Of a stretch of 64,000 bases of DNA, positions 51,132 through 59,619 are shown piece by piece (within the stretch, counting starts at the first letter, position 1; the number at the start of each line of letters is the position of its first letter). This DNA is from Candidatus Dormiibacterota bacterium (GTDB lineage Bacteria; Chloroflexota; Dormibacteria; Dormibacterales; Dormibacteraceae): the NCBI GenBank assembly GCA_003139695.1, contig PLJM01000020.1, forward strand, positions 1 to 64,000. Direction: 5' to 3'. Below the pieces are notes generated by a model. The model had not been told where the DNA came from. It made no database searches and was given only the letters and a program-made list of their open reading frames with translations. Both the position numbers and the translations under genes were made by a program.

Positions 51132-51959
51132 TCAGATGCGCGAGGAGTCTGGGACCGGGTTGTGGGCGCGCACCCATCTGAACACGTCGCTGGTCGCAAG
51201 CTGGCCGCCGGTCACGTAGAGCACGTTGCCCGAGACCCAGCCCGCCTCGTCGGAGCACAGATAGACCGCTGCCGCCGCGACATCGTCCGGGACCCCCACG
51301 CGGTTGATCGGATAGAACGAGGCGCGGTCGGCCCTCTGCTCATCGCCGGCCAGCCACTTTTCGGTGAGCCGTGTCTCGATGACGCCGGGCGCTATCGCGT
51401 TGACGCGGATGCGGTCCTTCCCGGCTTCGTAGCCGAGCACCTTGGTCAGGTTGGCGAGCGCCGCCTTGGCGGAGCCGTAGATGCCCTCGGTGGGCGCGGG
51501 AAAGACGGCGTCGATCGAGACGATGTTCAGAATCGCGCCGCCGCGGCCCTGCTGCGACATCAGCTTGCACGCGGCCAGCGCCGCGAACAAGGGTGATCGA
51601 ACGTTGACCGCGTACATCGCATCGAATGCTTCGACGGTGGTCTCTGATAGCTGCCCCTGCGCGCCCGGCAGGTCGACCATGCCGCCCGCGTTGTTCACGA
51701 GGATGTCGAGGCCGCCCAGCTCGCGAGCCGCCTTGTTCACCATCTCGCCGACCCGCTCCGTGTGCTCCAGGTCGATCTGAAACACGTGGGCCTTTCGGCC
51801 GAGGTTCCGGATTTCTCCGGCCACCCCCTCGAGCTCGTCGCGGCTGCGGGCGGCGACCGCCACATCCGCGCCCTGGCGCGCGAAGGCGAGCGCAATCGCC
51901 CGTCCGATCCCCCGGCCGCCACCAGTCACCAGCGCCTTCTTGCCTTCGTAAGAGAACAT
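51132..51959 (-). CDS. SDR-family oxidoreductase
   Basis: A 275-residue SDR with TGGGRGIG, NNAGG and the YGSAK active site, with AAGGAGGT 5 bases before the ATG. Single gene, convergent with the UROD-like gene and divergent from the FAD oxidase at 52075. Substrate unknown. Confidence 0.87.
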   Translation of the reverse strand: MFSYEGKKALVTGGGRGIGRAIALAFARQGADVAVAARSRDELEGVAGEIRNLGRKAHVFQIDLEHTERVGEMVNKAARELGGLDILVNNAGGMVDLPGAQGQLSETTVEAFDAMYAVNVRSPLFAALAACKLMSQQGRGGAILNIVSIDAVFPAPTEGIYGSAKAALANLTKVLGYEAGKDRIRVNAIAPGVIETRLTEKWLAGDEQRADRASFYPINRVGVPDDVAAAAVYLCSDEAGWVSGNVLYVTGGQLATSDVFRWVRAHNPVPDSSRI

Positions 51960-52074
51960 CCCAACCTCCTTCGCACCTGAAAGAACCCGCCCATCGTACG
52001 GATCCGTCTGGTCTGTCGGATCTTTGGGCGGGGCCCTCTGCTAGCCTTCGCACAGCGCAGATTCGGAAGGAGAA

Positions 52075-53211
52075 ATGGATTCGGAGCGGGTCGGGACGGC
52101 GATCATCGGGGGCGGCATCGCGGGCAGCGCTGTCGCCTACTACCTGGCCGAGCAGGGCGAGTCGGACATCCTGCTGCTCGAGGCCGACGAGCTGGGCAGC
52201 GGCTCGACCGGCGGCTCGTTCGGCGGCGTGCGGCAGCAGTTCAGCACCCCGCTCGAAATTGAGTTCTCACGCCGCGGGCTGGAGTTCTGGCGCACTGCGG
52301 CGCGCGTCTTCGACTCGCCGGTCTCCTGGCATCCGAACGGCTACCTGTTCATGACCGGCCAGTCCGACATCATGGGCAAGCTCGCCGAAGCGGCCGCGCT
52401 GCAGCAGTCGATGGGCATGACCGACGTCCACGTGGTGGACCCCGCGCAGATCCGTGACGTCGTGCCGTGGATCGACACCGATGGCCTGCTCGGCGGCACA
52501 TATACCCCGAACGATGGCAAGGTGACCCCCACCGAAGGCGTCGCCGCCCTGATCAAAGCCGCCAGAGCCCGTGGCGCCCGATATCACGAACACTGGGAGG
52601 TTCGCTCGATCGAGCGCGCCGGCTCCGGATGGCGGATCACGGGTCCCGGCGTTGTGGAAGCGAGCCGGGTGGTCGTCTGCACCGGCTACTGGACCACCGA
52701 CCTGCTGCGTTCATTCGGGCTGGAGCTGACGATCCGTCCTCAGCCGCTCTACGGCGCCATCAGCGGCCCGGCGCTAGCCGGCTTGCGGGTGCCGCTGACC
52801 CTCGACATGGATACCGGCTTCGTCGTGGAGCGAGAAGGCGAGGGGCTGGTGGTGGCGATCCTTTTCGAGGACAACCCGCCCGGCTACGGCCACATGCAGT
52901 TTCTCGAGCAGTTCGCCGAGCTCGCGCGCGTGCGCGCCCCTTCGCTGGCCGACCTGCGCATTGCAAGGCACGTCGTCGCCAACGTCGACATGGGAGGCGA
53001 CGGCCATCCGTATGTGGGCCTGGTCGAGGACGGTCTGTGGATGCTCGCCGGCTTTGGGGGCCACGGCGCCATGCACGGTCCGCCGGTCGCGGAGCTGCTC
53101 GCCAAGACCATCGCCGGCAGGCCAGACCCGACGGTGGACCTGGCGCCCCTCAGTCCGTGGCGGAAACCCGGCGCCGCTGAAGAATGGATGGTGGCGGCGA
53201 AGAAGTCCTGA
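52075..53211 (+). CDS. FAD-dependent oxidase, sarcosine-oxidase-beta/DAO-like (copy 2)
   Basis: A 378-residue DAO-fold protein: IIGGGIAGSAVAYYLAEQG, SFGGVRQQFSTP and AGFGGHGAMHGP. GGAAGGAGA precedes the ATG. Same subgroup as the products at 42852 and 62105. It would oxidise a secondary amine such as sarcosine, dimethylglycine or a related compound. It lacks the C-terminal hairpin-encoded tail of copy 1. Confidence 0.84.
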   Translation: MDSERVGTAIIGGGIAGSAVAYYLAEQGESDILLLEADELGSGSTGGSFGGVRQQFSTPLEIEFSRRGLEFWRTAARVFDSPVSWHPNGYLFMTGQSDIMGKLAEAAALQQSMGMTDVHVVDPAQIRDVVPWIDTDGLLGGTYTPNDGKVTPTEGVAALIKAARARGARYHEHWEVRSIERAGSGWRITGPGVVEASRVVVCTGYWTTDLLRSFGLELTIRPQPLYGAISGPALAGLRVPLTLDMDTGFVVEREGEGLVVAILFEDNPPGYGHMQFLEQFAELARVRAPSLADLRIARHVVANVDMGGDGHPYVGLVEDGLWMLAGFGGHGAMHGPPVAELLAKTIAGRPDPTVDLAPLSPWRKPGAAEEWMVAAKKS

Positions 53212-53227
53212 CCCGCCGGTCGCCTGT

Positions 53228-53659
53228 TTACGTGTCGCCCATCTCGTAATAGACGTTGGTGGGCACAATCCGGAAAATCGCCCGTTCCTCACCTTCGAAG
53301 AACCAGGGATATCGGTCCACCTTCATGTAGCGGAGAGCTAGCTTGTTCATGTGCTCCCGCCACCCGTCCACAGATGAGGAGACCACCCGGCCGGTGATCG
53401 CGAGGTAGCGGTAGGGATTGCGCGGATCGACGATCGAGATGGCCACGTCCGGCCGCTCGCGCATGTTGGCCGCCTTGACGCGGTCGAGGCGCACGTTCAC
53501 GAGCACCGCGTCGCCGTCGTGGTCGATCCACAGTGGTGTCACGTGGGGCGTGCCGTTGGCGCGGACCGTGGCCAGGTGGCCGAGCGCCTCGCCCTCGAGC
53601 AGGTCGATGAGCGCGGCTGGGATGTGGGGATCTTCGTGCTTCGGCGTTGCGTTCGCCAT
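53228..53659 (-). CDS. PPOX-class, probably F420-dependent, protein
   Basis: A 143-residue split-barrel protein: LGHLATVRANGTPHVTPLWIDHDGDAVLVN, KAANMRERPDVAISIVDPRNPYRYLAI. The pattern is that of the F420-binding PPOX group (FDOR-B type). It is convergent with the FAD oxidase and divergent from the LLM gene at 53724, whose product may use the same cofactor. Confidence 0.82.
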   Translation of the reverse strand: MANATPKHEDPHIPAALIDLLEGEALGHLATVRANGTPHVTPLWIDHDGDAVLVNVRLDRVKAANMRERPDVAISIVDPRNPYRYLAITGRVVSSSVDGWREHMNKLALRYMKVDRYPWFFEGEERAIFRIVPTNVYYEMGDT

Positions 53660-53723
53660 GGCAGTGAAGCCTAGCCCGTCAAGGGTCCGTATGGCAGCGG
53701 CTCGCGCTCATACTTGTTGAACC

Positions 53724-54722
53724 ATGCCGGCGGCTGAACAGCGTCCACCGGTTGCTCCGGAGCGGTTGAAGCTGGGTCTGATGCTGCCGACCTGGACGAC
53801 GAGCGACGTGCGTTGGTCGGAGATCCTGGAGATCGGCTCACTCGCCGCCGAGCTGGGGTTCGACGCTCTCTACGCCAGCGACCACCTCCTGCTGCCGAGC
53901 AACAACGCGGAGATGAAGCGCCGCGCCGGCGTGGACTTTCCGGACGACCCTCGAGTGGAGCTGGAAGGCTACCTCGAGTGCTTCACAGTGCTGGCGGCCC
54001 TCGCGGTGGCAATCCCCAAGGTGGTGCTCGGCTCGATGGTCGCCAGCACCGGCTACCGCAACCCAGGCCTCATGGCCAAGATGGCGGTGACCATCGACGA
54101 CATCAGCGGCGGGCGCCTGGTGCTCGGCCTGGGCTCCGGCGACTCGGAGGGCGAGCACCTGACCTTCGGCTTCCCCCACGAGCAGCGGGTTGGACGTTTC
54201 GAGGAGGCGCTGCAGATCACCAAGGGCCTGTTCAAAGAAGAATCCATGGACTTTGACGGAATGCACCATAGGCTGCGCGGCGCGCGGCTGCTGCCCAAAG
54301 GCCCCAGGCCGGGCGGACCGCCAATCCTGATCGGGACCCTCAATCCCCAGTCGCGCATGCGCCGGCTCGTCGCCCAGTACGCCGACATATGGAACGGCTG
54401 GCTTGGCTACACAGATGCCAGTCCCGCCTCGGCTGCGACCCAGCTTCGGATCATCGACGACGCGTGCCGCGAGCACGGGCGCGATCCGCTGACGCTGGTC
54501 GCCACGACGGCGGTTCGGGGGGCAATGCCGAGCTCGGGTTACGTCCCCAGGCCGGACGAACGACCGCTGTCAGGCCCACCTCGCGAAATGGCGGAGACTC
54601 TTCGTGGGCATGCGCGGCTCGGCATCTCCGAGGTTCAGGTGGCGCTGACGATGGCTGGGACGGCCGGCGTGCGCGCCTTTGGGCCGGTGATCGAAGAGCT
54701 CAGGGGGAGCGGGAAGCCCTAA
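53724..54722 (+). CDS. LLM-class (F420-dependent type) oxidoreductase
   Basis: A 332-residue luciferase-like TIM barrel: LKLGLMLPTW, LAAELGFDALYASDHLL, KMAVTIDDISGGRLVLGLGSGD and YADIWNGW. It is from a different LLM subgroup than the pair at 9645 and 46581 (only general similarity). A single gene, convergent with the SnoaL-like gene. Confidence 0.84.
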   Translation: MPAAEQRPPVAPERLKLGLMLPTWTTSDVRWSEILEIGSLAAELGFDALYASDHLLLPSNNAEMKRRAGVDFPDDPRVELEGYLECFTVLAALAVAIPKVVLGSMVASTGYRNPGLMAKMAVTIDDISGGRLVLGLGSGDSEGEHLTFGFPHEQRVGRFEEALQITKGLFKEESMDFDGMHHRLRGARLLPKGPRPGGPPILIGTLNPQSRMRRLVAQYADIWNGWLGYTDASPASAATQLRIIDDACREHGRDPLTLVATTAVRGAMPSSGYVPRPDERPLSGPPREMAETLRGHARLGISEVQVALTMAGTAGVRAFGPVIEELRGSGKP

Positions 54723-54732
54723 CGCCCGGCGC

Positions 54733-55131
54733 TTACGGCGCCAGGGCCTCTTCGATCACGTGCTGGTCGCTGTCGTGTATCCACTGCTCCCGGATCAGGC
54801 CGTCCTGCACGTGAAAGACGACCACGCGTTGCCACTCGAGGTGTTGTCCGCCTCGGTCGGCGGATCCCTTCAGCAGCGCGACGGCGTGCCGGTCGCCCGC
54901 CACGACGTCATGAAGCTCCAGGCGCTGCGTCCCGCGAAAGGCCTCGCGGCTGCGCCGGAACAGATCGAGGATCTCTTGTGGTCCGTGATACACGCCGCCG
55001 AGGACGTGGCGGCCGACGTAATGCAGCGTGGCGTCGGGCGCGTACAGCGCGGCGGTTTGCGAATGGTCGGTGCGGACGGCATCGAAGTAGCGCCGGATCA
55101 GGTCGACGGCGGAATGACGGCCCGCCTCCAC
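54733..55131 (-). CDS. SnoaL-like / NTF2-fold protein
   Basis: A 132-residue cone-shaped NTF2-fold protein (VDLIRRYFDAVRTDHSQTAALYAPDA, VYHGPQEILDLFRR, VVVFHVQDGLIREQWIH). Such proteins are small isomerases, hydrolases or ligand-binding proteins. GTG 55131 gives the usual length; a Met at 55194 in the same frame would share CATG with the divergent M24 gene. Function unknown. Confidence 0.7.
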   Translation of the reverse strand: MEAGRHSAVDLIRRYFDAVRTDHSQTAALYAPDATLHYVGRHVLGGVYHGPQEILDLFRRSREAFRGTQRLELHDVVAGDRHAVALLKGSADRGGQHLEWQRVVVFHVQDGLIREQWIHDSDQHVIEEALAP

Positions 55132-55192
55132 GACGAGCAGGCTACCCTTTACGCCGCTGCGCCCGCAAGCGTCACCGAGTGGAGCGAAGAGC

Positions 55193-56359
55193 ATGCCCAA
55201 GCCATACGTCAACTTCTCAGATGACGAGTTCCGGGAGCGCCAGGCGCGGGTACGCCGGGAGCTGGCGGCGCGCGATCTCGACGGCCTGCTCGTATCACGC
55301 ATCGAAGACCAGCACTGGCTATGCGGGCTGGACACGGATGGCTTCGTGATCTTTCACGTCATGTTCATAGGCTCGGGCGGCCAGCTGACTCACGTCACCC
55401 GCACCGCCGACCTCGCGAGCATCGACTACTCCTCGCTCTGCGATGACGTTCGGGTGTGGGAGGACGCACAGGGCAACCCGAAGTCGAAGGCGATCAAGGA
55501 CATGCTCGAGAGCCACGGCATGGCGGGCAAGCGGGTCGGAATCCAGCTCGACACCTTCGGCCTCCTGCCGGCTCTGCACCTGGAGCTGCGCGAGGCGCTC
55601 GACGGTTGGTGTGAGCTGGTCGACGCATCGGACCTGATCCGGCTCATGCGGCTCGTCAAGAGCCCCGCGGAGCTCGACCATCACCGGCAGGCGGGACGCA
55701 TCCTGGACCGCGCCTGCGCGCGGGCGATCGAGCTGACCGCACCCGGAGCCGACGAAGGTCATGTGCTCGCTGAGGTGTACCGCATCATCTGGGAGGAGGG
55801 TGCCGACATTCCCGCCAGCCGCATGCCGATGGGTCACGGCGACAAGGCTATGAACGTGCGCTACGTCACCGGTCGAGGGAGCATCGGTGAGAACGACCAG
55901 GTCACCTTCGAGATGGGCGACGCGTGGCGCCACTACCACGTCGCCGACATGTTCACGGTTCTGACCGGTCCAAAGATCGATCCCCGCCATCTGAAGATGC
56001 ACGAAGCCTGTGTCGAGGCGCTGGGCTCAGTCCAGGCGGCGCTGCGTCCAGGCCGGACGCTCGGCGAGGTCTTCGAGGTGCATCGCGCCACGCTGGCCGC
56101 GCACGGCTTCGAGCACGCGATCCTTAAAGCCTGCGGCTACACGATGGGCGCCACGTTCCCACCCACCTGGATGGAGCAGCCGATGATCTACCGCGACAAC
56201 CCGCTCGTGCTCGAGCCGAACATGGTCTTCTTCACGCATATGATCCTCAGCGACCAGAAGGCCGGCCTGATCATGTCCCTGGGGGAGACCTCGATCATCA
56301 CCTATGCCGGGCCCGAGGTGATCACCCACGTGCCCCGGGAGCCGATCATCCAGCGCTGA
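55193..56359 (+). CDS. M24-family hydrolase, creatinase/ectoine-hydrolase-like (copy 2)
   Basis: A 388-residue protein of the same fold and size as the 38513 product, with lower identity. Metal ligands are again altered (FEMGDAWRHYHVADM in the region of the two Asp ligands), while LEPNMVFFTHM is retained. Metal-independent C-N hydrolysis is likely. The two M24 copies are in different gene neighbourhoods and probably have different substrates. Confidence 0.78.
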   Translation: MPKPYVNFSDDEFRERQARVRRELAARDLDGLLVSRIEDQHWLCGLDTDGFVIFHVMFIGSGGQLTHVTRTADLASIDYSSLCDDVRVWEDAQGNPKSKAIKDMLESHGMAGKRVGIQLDTFGLLPALHLELREALDGWCELVDASDLIRLMRLVKSPAELDHHRQAGRILDRACARAIELTAPGADEGHVLAEVYRIIWEEGADIPASRMPMGHGDKAMNVRYVTGRGSIGENDQVTFEMGDAWRHYHVADMFTVLTGPKIDPRHLKMHEACVEALGSVQAALRPGRTLGEVFEVHRATLAAHGFEHAILKACGYTMGATFPPTWMEQPMIYRDNPLVLEPNMVFFTHMILSDQKAGLIMSLGETSIITYAGPEVITHVPREPIIQR

Positions 56360-56374
56360 GCCCCGGCGGTCGAG

Positions 56375-57907
56375 CTACCGAAGCAGGTGCTTTTGGATCT
56401 TGCCGGTGGGCGTTTTCGGCAGCTCGGACACAACCTCGATGATGTCGGGCACCATGAACCTGGGGACTCGAGGGCGCAGGAAGGCGCGCAGCTCCTCCGG
56501 GTCGAGCGACTGTCCCGGTTTCGGCACCACGACCACCTTGAGATCATCCTCTGTGGATGTCGACCTGACGGCGACCGCGGCCGACTCCAGCACCGAGGGG
56601 TGGCTGTTGACCTCGCGCTCGACCTCGAAGGAGGAGATGTTCTCGCCCCGGCGCCGGATGTAGTCCTTGATGCGGTCGACGAAGTAGTAGTTGTCGTCGG
56701 CGTCGCGTCTGAAAGCGTCTCCCGTGTGCAGCCAGAGGTTTCGAAAGAGACCGAGGCTCGCCTCGGGATTGCGGTGATATTCCGTGGCGAGGAGCCAGGG
56801 CTCCTTCGTTCGCACGACCAGCTCTCCGACCTGGCCGACAGGCACGTCGCAGTCGTGCTCGTCGACGATACGGAGCTCGAACCCCGGCACCGCTCGGCCG
56901 GCCAAACCAGGTTCGGTCACGTCGTAGCCGCTGATGATGGGAACGTTGACCTCGGTCGAGCCGTAGCACGTGCAGACGCGCACGTTGAAGCGGCGCCGGA
57001 AGTCGTCAATGCCGTCCACGATCGGCACCAGCAGCATCCGTTCCATCGAGTTGTCGGCGTCGTCCGGCCTGGGCTCCTGCCTGGCCAGGAAGTTGGCCAT
57101 CGCGCCGAGCAGGAAGCTCACCGTCGCGCCCGATTCCCGCACCGCACTCCAGAAATCAGTGACGCTGAACCGTCTTCGCACGATCGCAGTGGCGCCCACC
57201 TGCAGGCTCGCGTAGACGAGGGCCCACTGGCCGGCGATGTGGAAGAGCGGAAGCGGCGCGAAGTAGGCGTCGCCGGCCGACAGCTGCACCGCCTTGCCGG
57301 CGAGCATGGCGTAAGTGAAAGCGTGAGCGTGCGCGATGCGTACGCCCTTCGACGGTCCCGTTGTGCCGGACGTGTACATGATGGCGACAACGTCGTGCGG
57401 CGCGGCCTCGACGATCGATGCTCGAGGGATCTCCTCCGATCCGGCGAAGAGGAGGTCCCAGCTCTCACATTCGAGACCGGCGGCGCTCTCGCCGGAACCC
57501 GAGACCAGGAGGCGGCGAAGGCTGCCGTGATCGCCGCCGAGGTCGGCAATTCGTACCAGGTAACGCTCGTCGACCAGCATGAGCCATGCCTCCGAGTCGG
57601 TGATCTGATGACGCAGGATGCCGCCGAGGTATTCGGTGTTCACCGGCACCTGGATCGCCCCCATGAGCGCCAGCCCCAACCACGCATCGACAAACTCGAC
57701 CGCATTGTCGAGCATCACGAGCACCGGTTCGCCGCGCTTCACGCCCTGGTCCACGAACAACTGCGCGGCGCGGCGTGCCCGCGACCATAGGTCTGAGTAG
57801 GAGTAGGAGGCCTCGCCGAAGTCGATCGCGATCTTGTCGCCCCAGGCGTGAGCGGCCGACTCGATGACGGCGCCTACCGTGCGCTCGGCATGGACCGTGG
57901 TGGCCAC
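56375..57907 (-). CDS. acyl-CoA synthetase (AMP-forming), CaiC-like
   Basis: A 510-residue ANL-superfamily ligase: P-loop YTSGTTGPSKGV, YGSTEVN, TGDAFRRDADDNYYFVDRIKDYIRRRGENIS and the terminal catalytic Lys in PTGKIQK. It activates a carboxylate to its CoA thioester. The pattern is close to crotonobetaine/carnitine-CoA ligase types. It is divergent from an SDR and enoyl-CoA hydratase pair, with which it could make a beta-oxidation-like route. Confidence 0.87.
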   Translation of the reverse strand: MATTVHAERTVGAVIESAAHAWGDKIAIDFGEASYSYSDLWSRARRAAQLFVDQGVKRGEPVLVMLDNAVEFVDAWLGLALMGAIQVPVNTEYLGGILRHQITDSEAWLMLVDERYLVRIADLGGDHGSLRRLLVSGSGESAAGLECESWDLLFAGSEEIPRASIVEAAPHDVVAIMYTSGTTGPSKGVRIAHAHAFTYAMLAGKAVQLSAGDAYFAPLPLFHIAGQWALVYASLQVGATAIVRRRFSVTDFWSAVRESGATVSFLLGAMANFLARQEPRPDDADNSMERMLLVPIVDGIDDFRRRFNVRVCTCYGSTEVNVPIISGYDVTEPGLAGRAVPGFELRIVDEHDCDVPVGQVGELVVRTKEPWLLATEYHRNPEASLGLFRNLWLHTGDAFRRDADDNYYFVDRIKDYIRRRGENISSFEVEREVNSHPSVLESAAVAVRSTSTEDDLKVVVVPKPGQSLDPEELRAFLRPRVPRFMVPDIIEVVSELPKTPTGKIQKHLLR

Positions 57908-58008
57908 GATCGAATGGTAGCTCTGGGATCAGGCGCGCCGGCCGCTTTCCCAGCCGGTCGATCGATAGACTTGCGTGGTTCGAGTCGGTGCGTGATCGGG
58001 AGGCGACG

Positions 58009-58755
58009 ATGAACGACGCACTGGATGGCAAGGTCGCCCTCGTCACGGGCGCAAGTCGCGGGATCGGGGCCGCCATCGCGCGCGAGCTGGCGGCGGCCGG
58101 GGCCTCGGTCGCGCTGGCGGGTCGCGAGGAGGCAACACTCCAGGAGGTCGCCCGGTCGTTCCCTCGGGGCATCCGGGGCCTGGCGGTGGCTGCCGACATG
58201 GCGGAGACGTCCGACCTGGAGCGGCTGGTCGGTCGCGTCGTGGAGGAGCTGGGCGGCCTGGACGTGCTGGTCAACAATGCCGGCTTTCTGCCGGCCGCCA
58301 AGCAGATCTACAACGTCGACCTCGAAGAGTGGCAGCACGTTGTGGACGTGAACCTGCGCGCCCCGTGGTTTCTCTCCAAGCTGGCGCATCCGCACATGCA
58401 GGCGCGCGGCGGCGGCGCCATCGTGAACGTCGCCTCCACCTCGGGGCTGCATCACGACATCGGGCTTGGCGTCTACGGGATCTCCAAAGCAGGCGTCGTG
58501 ATGTTGACCGAGGTCTGCGCAAAGGAATGGGCGCGCGACAAGATCCGCGTCAACTGCATCGCGCCGGGCATCGTCAAGACCCAGCTCGCTGGATCGATCA
58601 TCGAGTACCTGCAGACCCGCAACATGAAGCCCAATCCGTTGAACCTCTTCGGCGAGCCTGAGGACATCGCGAGGCTGGTGCGATTCCTGGTCACCGACGA
58701 ATCCCGCTTCATGACCGGGTCGACCATCCGCATCGACGGCGGAGAGCTCCTGTGA
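58009..58755 (+). CDS. SDR-family oxidoreductase
   Basis: A 248-residue SDR with TGASRGIG, NNAGF and YGISK. ATG 58009 follows GGGAGG. It overlaps the enoyl-CoA hydratase gene by 4 bases (GTGA). It could act as a 3-hydroxyacyl-CoA dehydrogenase or a ketoreductase next to the hydratase. Confidence 0.88.
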   Translation: MNDALDGKVALVTGASRGIGAAIARELAAAGASVALAGREEATLQEVARSFPRGIRGLAVAADMAETSDLERLVGRVVEELGGLDVLVNNAGFLPAAKQIYNVDLEEWQHVVDVNLRAPWFLSKLAHPHMQARGGGAIVNVASTSGLHHDIGLGVYGISKAGVVMLTEVCAKEWARDKIRVNCIAPGIVKTQLAGSIIEYLQTRNMKPNPLNLFGEPEDIARLVRFLVTDESRFMTGSTIRIDGGELL

Positions 58756-59528
58756 CGTCGTCTGTCGAGTTCGAGGTCAACGGGCCTGTCGCCACGATCA
58801 CGCTCAACCGCCCCGAAAAGATGAACGCGATGGACATGGAGATGTATGCGTCGATCTCCAATCACCTGAGCGAGATCGACTCGCGTGACGACATCCGGGT
58901 CGGAGTCGTCACGGGTGCGGGCGATCGGGCGTTCACCGCAGGCGCCGACCTCGTCCGCATGCACGGCACTGCCGAGCAGGCCGAAGTGGGCTGGTCGTCG
59001 ATGCGGGCGACGCGGTTCGACCTGGGCCTGGAGGTCCAGAAGCCCCTGATCGCCGCCGTCAACGGCTACTGCCTGGCCGGGGGGCTCGAGCTGGCGCTCG
59101 TCTGCGACATCCGGGTGGCGTCGGAAAATGCGCAGTTTGGCTGCCCCGAGGTGAAATGGAACCTGCTGCACGGCTATGGAGCACAGCGCCTGCCCGACAT
59201 CGTCGGCCTGGCGAACGCGATGTACCTGCTGCTGACAGGCTCGTTTATCGATGCGCGCGAAGCGCATCGAATCGGGCTGGTGCAGGAGGTGGTCCCCTCC
59301 GAGCGGCTCCTCCCCCGGGCGTACGAGCTGGCGGCGACGATCTGCGCCAACGGTCCGATGGCGGTGCGCATGACCAAGGAGCTGGCGCTGCGCAGCCGGG
59401 ACCTGACGGTGCCCGACGGGATCCGCCTGTACCAGGCGCTGAACCGCCTCGTCGAGCTGTCCGACGACCTGGAAGAGGGCACCCGCGCCTTCGCCGAAAA
59501 GCGCGCTCCCAACTTCCGGAACCGCTGA
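58752..59528 (+). CDS. enoyl-CoA hydratase/isomerase
   Basis: A 258-residue crotonase-fold enzyme with both catalytic Glu residues (GGLELALVCDIRVA and FGCPEVKWNL) and the oxyanion loop AFTAGADL. It hydrates an enoyl-CoA. GTG start coupled to the SDR. With the divergent CoA ligase it forms an acyl-CoA pathway, perhaps carnitine-like or aromatic-side-chain degradation. Confidence 0.9.
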   Translation: MTSSVEFEVNGPVATITLNRPEKMNAMDMEMYASISNHLSEIDSRDDIRVGVVTGAGDRAFTAGADLVRMHGTAEQAEVGWSSMRATRFDLGLEVQKPLIAAVNGYCLAGGLELALVCDIRVASENAQFGCPEVKWNLLHGYGAQRLPDIVGLANAMYLLLTGSFIDAREAHRIGLVQEVVPSERLLPRAYELAATICANGPMAVRMTKELALRSRDLTVPDGIRLYQALNRLVELSDDLEEGTRAFAEKRAPNFRNR

Positions 59529-59541
59529 TGGCGGGAGTCAC

Positions 59542-59619
59542 GTGAGTCCGAGCTCTTCGAACCCGGTTGTCGTCGTCCTCGGAGCCGGCCGCGCGGGCCT
59601 TAGCGCCGCGGGCGGGTGA
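59542..59619 (+). pseudogene. N-terminal remnant of a FAD-dependent oxidoreductase
   Basis: A 25-codon frame from GTG 59542 to TGA 59617-59619 contains NPVVVVLGAGRAGLSAAGG, the beta-strand and GxGxAGLSAA loop of a FAD/NAD-binding Rossmann domain. Nothing of the rest remains. Its TGA overlaps the GTG start of the amidohydrolase, so it may now act only as a leader for coupled translation. Confidence 0.55.
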
